From Symsagittifera roscoffensis (taxonomy: Eukaryota; Xenacoelomorpha; Acoela; Convolutidae): DNA of 64,000 nucleotides. The position numbers and the translations under genes are program-made. Shown piece by piece: positions 30,418 through 41,000 of this stretch. Every line of letters starts with the position of its first letter. Positions within the stretch are counted from its first letter, which is position 1. The notes under the pieces are model-generated. The model did no database searches. It was not told where the DNA came from and was given only the letters and a program-made list of their open reading frames with translations. The stretch covers positions 45,179,346-45,243,345 of the forward strand of contig NC_087064.1 in assembly GCF_963678635.1 (NCBI RefSeq). Direction: 5' to 3'.

Positions 30418-30930
30418 CCATTTCAAAAATGTGGAGGAATTTTGCACTTGGGTGTTTTAGTTTTTTTTTGTTTTCCACACAAAATCAGGTACCACAAATA
30501 ATCATCGGAATAAATTGAGTGACAGATCTTATTAAAGACTTCAGTCGTGATTCGAACGACATTTAAAATTTTTCAAACAATTGTTCCAATATTTAGAAAT
30601 ACAGGATTAAATTTTTTGGTATTGACTGAATTCGAGCGAAAAGAAGAGAGCAAGCAACCTTACAATAGCTTATTTATGCTTAATTTAGGCCGTGAAAATT
30701 TATTTTGGCTCAATTAAAGTTGGCTTTTTGAGTTTTTTAGCACTTTTTGGAAGCTCAAAATTTTTAAATGGTCATTTTCTACAAAAGCTGTTGCCCAATT
30801 CGCCTATTTTACTATGACTGTCGAATATTCCTAGTTTTTCGTTCAGACACCGCGCAGAAAAAACGACACTTATTTGAATTTTTTTTGTATTTTTAAGACT
30901 GGTCGGTGGGGACGGCTATCCTTGTTTTTT
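30418..30930. repeat. Dispersed repeat shared with 21288-21830 and ~24960-25100
   Basis: The stretch with aatcaggtaccacaaataa and catcggaat near 30483 also occurs near 21352, in the first REEP intron, with the same flanking order. A shorter relative is at about 24960-25100. It probably is an old transposon fragment inserted in several introns. Confidence 0.6.
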
Positions 30931-31232
30931 TTGAAATTTTCGAATCGAAATCCTTAATCGTCCAAAGCTGCAGTTCTGAATTTGATTTATGAACTTGGAG
31001 AATGGATCAGTGCAGTTAATTTCCTTTAAAATTGCAAAAGTAAAGTAAGATACAAACAGTTCTCTAATATGAGTGACGAAATCCGTCATTTTTAGGTTCA
31101 TCAGTGTCCAAAAAAAGTGTGCAAGTTTAGTCCCCCTTGCCCTATGGTACCTATTGACGAATTGCCACCCCTAGAAGGAACTTATTCAACGTTTAAATCT
31201 ATGTGAATTTTGCACCTAGTAACAAATCTAAA

Positions 31233-31247
31233 CCCCCCCCCCCCCCC
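31233..31247. repeat. Homopolymer C run (15 bp)
   Basis: An uninterrupted run of C just left of the distal REEP exons. Such runs are prone to length error in assembly. Confidence 0.9.
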
Positions 31248-31717
31248 TCTCTGCTAAAGGTGGGAAAATATTTGAAGATACGATTTTTGGTGCCAACCGA
31301 CTGGGATGTTTTTTGTACTGATTCAAAACAGGTTTATGAATTGAAACTACTAGTTGATATCTGAGCTGATAGTTTTCTCCACATTTTGAAAAATTCGGTT
31401 AAAATTTGACCGGTCATTCTTTTGTGTATGTCGCTTGTTACCAGAAGTTAAGCTTCAGTTAGCAATGGCTTCGGATTGCCTTAAATAATAGAAATTAGTT
31501 CTTGGCTGATGTTAAAATGTTGAATACGGAATGCTGAAAAGTCATGAAATGTTTCTTTTTTTTGCACATTGTTTTGATAATACATGCCTGATAACCCTCA
31601 TGAAAGCAAACACTTGCTTGAATCGCTTTAACATGATTGCATCTTTTGTCAGCGACAACAACCATCATATTATCTTCTACAAGTCGTCGCTTACTCGCTT
31701 CCTGTTTCCGGTCCCAG

Positions 31718-32416
31718 GACACATAACTCAACCTCAGTCAGCAGCAACAGGGGGCAACTATCTTCATCCCCACAGCACAGATGAAAACATCCGGAATCAC
31801 AGTTACGTCACCCAAACCCAATCCCTACAGCCCGACGATTTTATACATATTGAGAGAAGTCCAAATAACAAAAACAATAACAACAACACTAAAATGTCAA
31901 ATAAATTAGCTTCAACTGACGTGGGATTCAATAACGAAAATGAAGTGTTTGAACCACAGCAATTTAGTAATAACTACGTCTCGAGGCAACAAATGAACGG
32001 GGAGTATTTTGATAATGCCTACTTGACACATGACGACAGCATTGCGGTAGACCAAGTCCAGAAACCTATATCCTCTTCGGCCACAAGAAGTAATGCTACC
32101 AGAAGTCGCCCAGGCGCTGAGGTTAGTTTGTCAATCAATCAATACGTAGTGGGAAACTACATTTCATTAAGACATCGAATATGAGGTTTGAATTAAGTTG
32201 CAGGTAATTTTTAGGAAACGCGGTGTTTTTGATAAATTTCGCAGAAATGTTCGTTGTCAAAAAGGCGTAACTAGTTCAAAAAAATGACGTCGAAAAGCGA
32301 GTTTGTAAATTTTTTCCATGTTGATGTCTTTTCTTTTTCAGTCATATATTAAAAAGAGAACCCAGCCAATAGTTGCCAGAACCATCTCCAACGCACGTCC
32401 AGGCAGGAATCTGTGA
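31718..32416 (+). CDS. Alternative distal 3' exons (end C) of the REEP gene
   Basis: Two exons, 31718-32121 and 32342-32416. The first follows a pyrimidine-rich acceptor (cctgtttccggtcccag) and again accepts phase 1. Its donor (GAG|gttagt) and the next acceptor (tctttttcag) join in phase 0, and the frame ends at TGA 32414-32416. The encoded tail is Asn/Gln/Ser-rich and ends with a basic segment (YIKKRTQPIV). An AATAATAAATTA stretch near 32613 may serve polyadenylation. Using this end requires skipping ends A and B and a ~8.9 kb intron. A separate gene is less likely given phase and orientation. Confidence 0.55.
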
Positions 32417-32687
32417 AAATTTATTTGGAAGGGCATACATTAATCCACCTCAGCTGAACCTGAATGAATAACAAACAAAAACTGCTCACTCAACTACAAT
32501 TCAATATAGACTGCTTTAGACTTCCTTTCTGGTGCTTTTCAGCTTCAAGACCTTAAAAGCCATATCAAAGGGAGTCTCTCTAAAGTATGGTCCCCGCATA
32601 ATATTGTGAAAGAATAATAAATTACGCCAACATTTGATGCAAAAAAATGGCGTGGCGCGCTCTAAGCGCTTTAATCATATTTCTGTA

Positions 32688-32952
32688 CAGGGGCGGATCT
32701 AGGATTTTCTCGAGGGGGGGGGGGGACACTTTTTGGAAAATTTTAACAAAAAAATCTCGTTTTTTGGCGCGCGCTCCCCCTCAGATTTAGTATATATTGG
32801 CGCCAAAGGCGAGCGCCTTTAGAAAAATTTTAGGGTCGGTCGGCCAAAAATGGATTTCTTAGAAAGTACCAAAGGGGGACCCTTTGGGACGGCAGGGGGT
32901 CGAATCCCTGAGCGAAGGGTGTCCGCCCCCCCCCCCCCTAAATCCGACCCTG
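32688..32952. mobile_element. hAT-type MITE, copy 1 (265 bp)
   Basis: Terminal inverted repeats CAGGGGCGGATCTAGG and CCTAAATCCGACCCTG match with few differences. The 8-bp flanks tttctgta (32680-32687) and tttcagta (32953-32960) are a target duplication with one mismatch, as for hAT transposons. No coding frame inside. Two more copies lie at 54515 and 57928. Confidence 0.8.
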
Positions 32953-32963
32953 TTTCAGTATAT

Positions 32964-33374
32964 TGGAACCTGATCTAAACTACATTTTATGATTGGATAA
33001 TTTAGATATTTTACCAATGTAAAGTATTTAATATTAACCAATCATGATCCATCTAACTAACAACCCACTTATTTGTAAGTGCTGAAGTTACTTGTAATTT
33101 CAGCACCAGAGAGATTTGAATTTAACTTAGAAATTAGTTGGACTCTCCCGAGCACTTCAGCAGCCGCAATAAACCAGTATACCCTAGATCTATTGAGCCT
33201 AGCAGAGACTAGTTAAACAACCTGAGACTAGATAGTATAAGAGTAAAGATTAGGATCGGTATTAGACTAAGAAGTTGCACGAATCTATCCGGCCGAAAAT
33301 AAGATAGCGTGACGAGCAGACGGTGTACCCTATCCGAAATTACTCTATGAGTTAACCAACTCGGTCCTAACTCA
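32964..33374 (+). repeat. 5' LTR of element B
   Basis: 411 bp, TGGAACC...CTAACTCA. Base-by-base reading against 51472-51882 shows no difference. A poly(A) signal-like AATAAA is present inside (in gccgcaataaacc). It sits 11 bp right of a hAT MITE. Confidence 0.95.
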
Positions 33375-33376
33375 TC

Positions 33377-33394
33377 TGGTGCGACCATAAGTCT
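33377..33394 (+). promoter_or_regulatory. Probable primer-binding site of element B
   Basis: TGGTGCGACCATAAGTCT starts two bases after the LTR and opens with TGG, complementary to a tRNA 3' CCA. The tRNA was not identified. Confidence 0.55.
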
Positions 33395-34026
33395 CGAACA
33401 AGACCTTAATAGCTTAGAATTAACCAAAATAGATTAGAAATTAGACAAAAACATTTACAAAATGTTATACGACAATAATTTAATCGAAATGTCTCTACGA
33501 CTCAATAGATCAGAGCCAATATTCCGAACCATAACAGAACTACCCGGAATTGGAAGAAGACCTCGAACCAGAGACGACATACGACAAAGTAGAAACTTGC
33601 CATATAGCTATATGATAGTTAGGCAAAAACCAGAACAAACTTTTATATTTAGAATACTACTGGCAATGAATTTAAATTTTCATTTGCAAACATAAAACCT
33701 TGAAGTTAATCTTCAAAATCATTTCAGGCGCTAAACAAAATTATTAATATACAATAACGATTGATAAAAAGATCTAAGATCGTTTTCCTAAAACTCTGCA
33801 GTAATATACAAAACATGTTTGAAAAATATTTATTGAAAAATAAAAAATAAAAATTAGTAGCATGACAATAAATGGTTAGTAATCATAAATCATCCTGTTG
33901 TTCCAGCTCCATCACCTAAAACATAACAGCAATCATAAACCCACTAATATCATCAAAACACTAAATCTTTCCTTTACACACATTTAAAATTTTATTAAAA
34001 CTTAAATTCACTTAATTTTAAAACCA

Positions 34027-34111
34027 GATCATCAAGGCTTATCCTTGGATCTTAAATCATTTTCTACTTAATTAAATTTCAAATTTGATCATCAAGGCTT
34101 ATCCTTGGATC
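34027..34111 (+). promoter_or_regulatory. Two identical 25-nt hairpins in the element B leader
   Basis: The same 25-nt sequence lies at 34027-34051 and 34087-34111, exactly 60 nt apart. Each is a near palindrome (gatcatcaagg ... ccttggatc). Further right, three degenerate copies of a TCGATTYACT...CCAACCC segment lie near 34171, 34387 and 34499. Their place in the untranslated leader suggests RNA packaging, dimerisation or translation control; this is inference. The rest of the leader 33395-34628 has only a weak 77-codon frame at 33462-33695. Confidence 0.5.
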
Positions 34112-34628
34112 AAACAGAACAACTTTGTTCTCCCCCACCCACTTAATTAGTGTCTAACGACCTCAAACGTCGATTCACTACCCAACCCTTTCTAAAGACC
34201 TAAGACTAATAGAAATTTTTAAACAAAACTAATCATTCAAATTAGGATAAACAGTGAAGAACTTCGGTTATTCATCCTTCACTTGACCCCCCCTCTTAAC
34301 AGACCCAGGATAAATCTTAGACTTAGTAAGTTTAAAATAGTATCTAACGAACTACTCGCGTTCTAATTATACCTGAACCTTGTGGATCGATTTACTATTC
34401 TCCAACCCTTGAACACAATCACTACCCCTAAGTAAGATTAAGTAAGTTAACACCTTAACTTATACTAGCCACGAGAAAGTAAAAAATCATTCTTCGGAAT
34501 CGATATACTTTTCTCTCCAACCCTGAACAAATAGACCCAGGTTAAGCTAACCAAAAAATCGTAAGAACTAACAGTTTAAGAAAATAGAAACCATTTAACA
34601 ACCTTTTGCATCCGTCATCCTAAACCTT

Positions 34629-35096
34629 ATGTCATTTAAAAACCTAGGAAATAAACAAACAATCGTTTTACACAATTGTGAAATAGATAACAAAAAATAC
34701 GACCTTGTAATCACACCTCATACACAAACAGTTGGATACATTCGAACAAAACGACAAACACTAAAAAGAAAAATAATAACGAAACAAAGACAAATAACAC
34801 GAAAAAGATTTTCAAAAAATCGAAACGCATTTTCAGAATCAGAAACCAACAGTTTAGACGAACTTTACAAACTAAAAGAATCAATAGATAAAAATTACCC
34901 ACTTCACGATCAATTATATTTTTCTGACTCAGAAACAACTTCAAATTCATCAAAAAGAGGAAAAAGAAGAATAAAAAAGCAGTATAAACACAAACCAGTA
35001 CATTTATACAATTGGAATCAACCAATTCGACACATTAATAATTACATATTAACAGTCATCGAACGAAAAAATGAGCTCAACGCACACCCCAGGTGA
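34629..35096 (+). CDS. Small basic ORF before gag-pol of element B (155 aa)
   Basis: From ATG 34629 to TGA 35094-35096. The middle is very rich in Lys/Arg (TKRQTLKRKIITKQRQITRKR), suggesting nucleic-acid binding; the end carries another basic run. It overlaps the start of gag-pol by 26 nt in another frame (+1). It could be an N-terminal gag part joined by frameshifting or a separate RNA-binding protein. No family recognised. Confidence 0.6.
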   Translation: MSFKNLGNKQTIVLHNCEIDNKKYDLVITPHTQTVGYIRTKRQTLKRKIITKQRQITRKRFSKNRNAFSESETNSLDELYKLKESIDKNYPLHDQLYFSDSETTSNSSKRGKRRIKKQYKHKPVHLYNWNQPIRHINNYILTVIERKNELNAHPR

Positions 35097-38000
35097 AGAA
35101 AGTCCAGATGATGATGAAATCTTTCCTTTTATAGTAGATGCAACCACTGATAGAGGACAGCATATATTTTGCAAAAATTTACTATTAAATTTATTTGAAC
35201 CCGGAATCAGTCCATGTAAAACAGAGTTCCCAGATGTAAAAATCAAAAGACAAATCATAGACCACTACTTAAAAGATATATGCAACATAACACAACAGTA
35301 TGGAATCTACTCCATAGAATTCACCTCACCAAACCATAATAATAGAAAATATACAATTCAAACAGACGATCTTGATTTAGAATTTTCAAAAGTTTTTTCA
35401 GAATATATAAAAAGCATCCAATATCATAACTCACAAAGAGCAAACTCCATATTCACCAATGAAGTTTTCGCAATAATATATAGTTATATTTCGATATTAG
35501 AAAACGAAATCCCAATAACAAATGTCTCACCGACAGAAACATCTAAACATTTAAGAGTACGACATGAAATCACACTACTCTCTAGTTATTTAAACATCAT
35601 TAAAGAAAATTTCACGAAAGACGACGTTTCACAACATACAAAACACGATCTACAAAAAATTTTGGCATGGTTCATAATAGATTATTTCACACACAATATT
35701 GATTTAATTGCACAAGCAAGAAAAAATTTTAGACCCCAAAACTCGAACGATGATACCGCTATCACAGAACAATCAGATTATGTTTGGGACCCCGAATGGT
35801 CTCATCCCGCATTTATAAGCTTCCCACAAACAATCTCAAGTCAAGCAATAAGTACGATATCTTACATAAGAGATTATGTAAAAGTAATACCATTAACCAT
35901 TGATGCAACACCATTAAACTATAATACATTTTTACCCGATACACAAAATAATAGTTTAAACTCTACAGTTATACACAATGAAAACCTCAATGGAACTAGG
36001 AATCTTACTCAACAAGATATCCAGACACCATCACACTTCATAAATGAAGAAATTGTACACACAACAACTACACAACAAAGTATTTCACCAATACGCCCAA
36101 ATTTAACAACACCAAGAAATACAAATCCTTCACAAACACAGGTAACCTTACAATCAACCGTTAAACCTTCGGTTGCCCCTAAATATTCACATATGGATTA
36201 CCAAACATACAGACCCATGACAATACCATCAAAAACACGCAAAACATTCACTAGAAACAACTTTACAGACCATAATTATAATTATACACATCCATCAAAA
36301 ACATATAATCAACCACAAAGGAATTTTAACCAATATACAAGATCTCGAAATTGGGATAACCCAATGACCCAACCTAATTCAATAAATTTCCAAACAAATC
36401 CTCCACAGGATCACAGTGAAAATTACCCATTTTTTCAACAAAATAAAAATAAAAAACAGACATCTTATCAAATGGATTATTTATCCTCAGATGATGATTT
36501 CTTACAACCAGATATATTTGAACCAAATACTCAAGAATATCGTAGACAAGGAATACAGAAAACACGTACAAATCATAGAAATTTTTCTCCACAACCAATA
36601 GATGCACAACATCAACAACCAATTCAACAACAAAATCTAATTAATACACAATCTTTTCAACCAATTCAACAACAAAATCCAATGACTGCACACTCGTATC
36701 AAGCATCACAAATGCAAAATGAAATACCACTCCCATATTATCTCCAACAACATGAAATAACAAGAAACCAACTTTCGAATTTTTCTCAAATGCCAAATGC
36801 AGCAGAATCATTACAAATGACAATGAATCCATACCTTATGGGTGGATCATCAATAACATCAAACAAACCTTTAATGGTTTTCACAGGAACAGACCCTGAA
36901 TACTCTGTAGAAGATTATTTAAATGCAGTAACAGCAAACCTGATTTTAAATATTGGACCTGAACCAATTAATACGCCACTACATCAAAATTGGATACATC
37001 GACGCACAGCGTTAATACAAACAACCTTAGATGGCGCAGCCCAAAAATGGTTTTCAGTACTACCTCTAGAAATAAAATCAAACTGGAAAAGGTTTACACA
37101 GGAATTTTCAAAAATGTTTGACTCCGAAAGAAACAAACAACAACAAAGAGTTTTATGTAATGAAATTCGCAGATTACCAAACGAAACCATCAAGCAAATA
37201 GCAGTACGAATCGAAACACTAGTTCGAAAAGCATATTCATTAAATACACATGACTATAAAAACACAAAGATGACAGAAATCTTAATGATGACCTTAACAC
37301 CACAATTAAGGAAAATAGCAATAAAAAAGAGAGCATCCCATCCTTCTTCAATTCGAGAACCCGATTTAGATTTTCGAAAACTAGTAGACAAATTAGAACA
37401 AGCAGAAATCACGATGAAACTAGAAGAAACGGAAAATCTGAAATTACAATACGTTAACAGAATTGAAACGACTCCCACTAATATTAATAATATACAGGAA
37501 TCAGAGACAGACCTCGTTGAAAAAATCACTGAAATACTCAATATTTACGAAAAGAACCCAAACTTTAAAGGCAAACCATCTTTCAAAAAATGGTGTAATT
37601 ATTGCCGACGATACGGACATAGTATTTCCGAATGTAGACAAAAACAGCAAGACAATCAAAATAAACCTCAAAAATATAAAGAACCAAATAAATCATTCTA
37701 TCAATACATGAAAAAAGATCAAAATCTACCGAACAAAACAGTCTACAGCAACAACAGTTCAGGAAAACCACTCCCGAACAATACAAATTATACAAGAAAT
37801 CAATCACCATATAACTCAAGTTATAGAGGAAGATCACCAGAACGAAGAAACACGCATAATTCATCACAAAATCACTACAATAGACCAAATAGTCGAAATA
37901 ACTACTCCAGATCACATTCAAATACACAACGATTTGTTTCTAGATCTAATTCCCAATCAAGAAATAACTACTATCCAAACAACCAATCACGAAATTCATC

Positions 38001-41000
38001 ATACAATAGGAATAGAAACTACTCCTATAATCGAAATAGAAGTTATTCAAACAACCGAAACCAGAATTACCCGAACAATCAATCAAGGAATAACTCATAT
38101 AATAGATCGAACTATAACAGACCAAACAATAATTACCAAAACAGATCGCGAAATAATTCACAAAATCGACACTCAAGTTATAATAATCGTTATAGAAATT
38201 ATTCCCAATCACCACACCGGAATAATAATAACTATAATAATTCTAATAATCGCCACAGAAGTAGTACACCTAAACATCAAAGACAAATCAATCAAGTACA
38301 ATCTAACCCAGAAACAACATCAGACCCTCCAGGTATTGATGACACAGTAACTGATACGTTACAACTCAATCAAATAAACTGTACATCATCAGATTCAGAA
38401 AGTGATACTGAAAACACTCTTTCTATCAATATGATAAAAGTCGAAAATGACTATGAATCTGTCATATATGAACAACCCTTTTCATCACACATATATGAAA
38501 ATCAATCAGAATTTCTTCAAAATTATTACACTACACCCATAAATTCCACACCAACGACGCAAGAAACAAATGAGATAAACACTACAAATCAAACCAATAA
38601 AAATACCAAAACAAAATGCTTGAATACAAACCACATTTATCAAAATATACAAAAAGAACAACCCAAAGAAAAAATTTGGACAATACCATTTCTCTTAGAA
38701 AGCCCAAGAAATAAAGAATTTCAACCACCAGACCTTGAAATAGATTTTTTAATTGATTCAGGAGCAGAATCAAACATAATAAACATCCCCACATGGAATG
38801 AAATAAAAACTTTACACCCAAAGCTAACACCTCTTGAAACCTCCAGTAAGTTAGCAACAGCACAAGGATCAACATTGATAAACTACGGAAAAATCCAATT
38901 ATTTCTCCTCCCCACCAGAACAATGGAACAAAGCAAAATTTTAAATAAGCCATTTAAACAAATATTCCATATCACTGACATTAAATATAATATCATTGGA
39001 ATACCATTTATTTCGAAGTATATACCAACAATTAACATACTAAATAGTAAAATATTAATCAAAGATAAATATACAAAAACAAAAGAAACATCCTTAACAT
39101 TTTTTCAAAGATTAAATAAACAACCACCATTCTTTTCAAAATTCTACCCGATATTTAACCAACAAAGAAAACACCTAAAACCACTATCAGGAAATATCTA
39201 TAATTTTTCAATCAAACAAGTTCACCAATATGATAAAGAACAAAACAAACAAAAATTTTATATGTCAGAATTTGAATTCAAACCTATTCACAAATTTTTC
39301 AAAATCACAATCTCATCCATAAAATATTTGAAAAATTCGAATTCCGATATCATTTCCTTACATGTCTATAACAACACACCTTACCAAGTAACATTACCTT
39401 TAGGACTTTTAGGATATTGTGAAACCAACGCTACAATATCACCAATACACGAAAAAGCCTATCGCGTAAATAATATACTCCAATTACTAGATATTTGCCA
39501 ATCTACAATTCTTAATGAAGAATTATCTATAAATAATATAATAAGTAACGAAAACAGAAATACGGATTATTTCACAAAAACTCCATATTTCAAACCTACA
39601 TTCAACATAAGTAACTACACAGAGGACCAACAAAAATTTTTAACAATGTTTAATTTCCAACATTCACAAATAACACAAGACGAATTCGAAAAATTAGCCA
39701 AACAGCTAATTAAATATTCATCAGTCTATGCAACATCAAAATTCGATGTTGGAAAAATCAGTTCATCACTACATCTCCCGTTAAAACCAGACGCAGTTTT
39801 CAAAAAACAGAGAGCAAGTAAAGTACCAATTCACTTACATGATAAAGTGAACAGATTACTCGATATTTTAGAACAATACAACATTATATCACCAGTTAAT
39901 AAAGAAGAACAACCAAAAGGCAACACATTTATCAACCCCGTTATCATTCTAGCTAAAGGAGAATCATTAAAAATCGTTCTCGACGCTAGATACCTCAATT
40001 CACTCATAGATGAATCAAAATGTAATTGGCCCATTGAACCAATACAAGTTATTTTAACAAAAATAAACGGCAAATACTTTACAACCGCCGATATGAATAG
40101 TGCATACAATCAAATGCCACTAGATGAACAATCACGACGTTTAACACAATTTGTTATCGGAAACCAACAATATGAATTCAACCGCTTATTCTATGGAATA
40201 TCCATAGGACCAGCAGCATTTTCAGCTTTTATGAGCAAAATTTTTAGACCACTGATACTCAAGAAAAACGCAATCACCTATTTAGACGATGTTTTTATGC
40301 AATCACAAACAAAAGACGAGATGTTCAATGTTTTAGAAAAATATCACCAAATACTTCAGAACGAAAATCTGAAGGCCGCCCCCGATAAATCACACTTCTT
40401 TTTGACAAGAGTTAAATTCTTAGGACATAATATAGAAAGAAAAACAATCACTCCATTGAAATCACGCATTGACGCTATTCAAAAACTTCAACCACCAACA
40501 AATAAAAAGAAAATCCAAGAATTTCTTGGAATGTTAAACTTTTTAAGTAAATATGTTTATAAAATGCAATTATATCTACGACCATTTTATAACATCCTTA
40601 GACAACAAAATAATTTTGAATGGAACACAGAACATCAAACACGATTTGAAGAAGTAAAGAAACTTTTAACTGAACAAATTTCAAACACAATTCCAGATTC
40701 AAATCAACCATTTTATGCAATGTGCGATGCTTCGAACTTTGGCATCGGTGCAGCACTATTACAATCACATAATGGTACAAATAAAATGAACCTCATATCA
40801 GCAAATTCTCGATTATTCACTCAAGCAGAGCTACGACTCTCAACTCTAATGAGAGAATGTACAGCCATAATATATACACTGACAGAATATGAATTTCTGA
40901 TACTTGGATCAAAACATCCAACAGTTCTATTCACAGACCATAAACCAATCATCTTTCTCTTTACACAAAAATCTAACCCAAACCACCGAGTTTACAGATT

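Larger units (their letters stand above)
24564..31717 (+). other. Repeat-filled last intron / intergenic DNA
   Basis: About 7 kb of AT-rich DNA between 3' ends B and C of the REEP gene. I see no coding frame with protein-like character. It contains a strong foldback (27171-27527), related partial copies near 26430-26520 and 28600-28690, and diverged repeats between 27590 and 30120. Confidence 0.6.

Noticed and set aside
33209-33427. Minus-strand frame in the LTR (and its repeat at 51717-52136) as a gene
   Set aside because: It lies within the LTR sequence itself and is duplicated only because the LTR is.
34711-35025. Minus-strand 104-codon hydrophobic frame opposite the basic ORF of element B
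   Set aside because: It is the antisense of a Lys/Arg-rich AT-biased ORF, which gives Phe/Leu-rich frames automatically.
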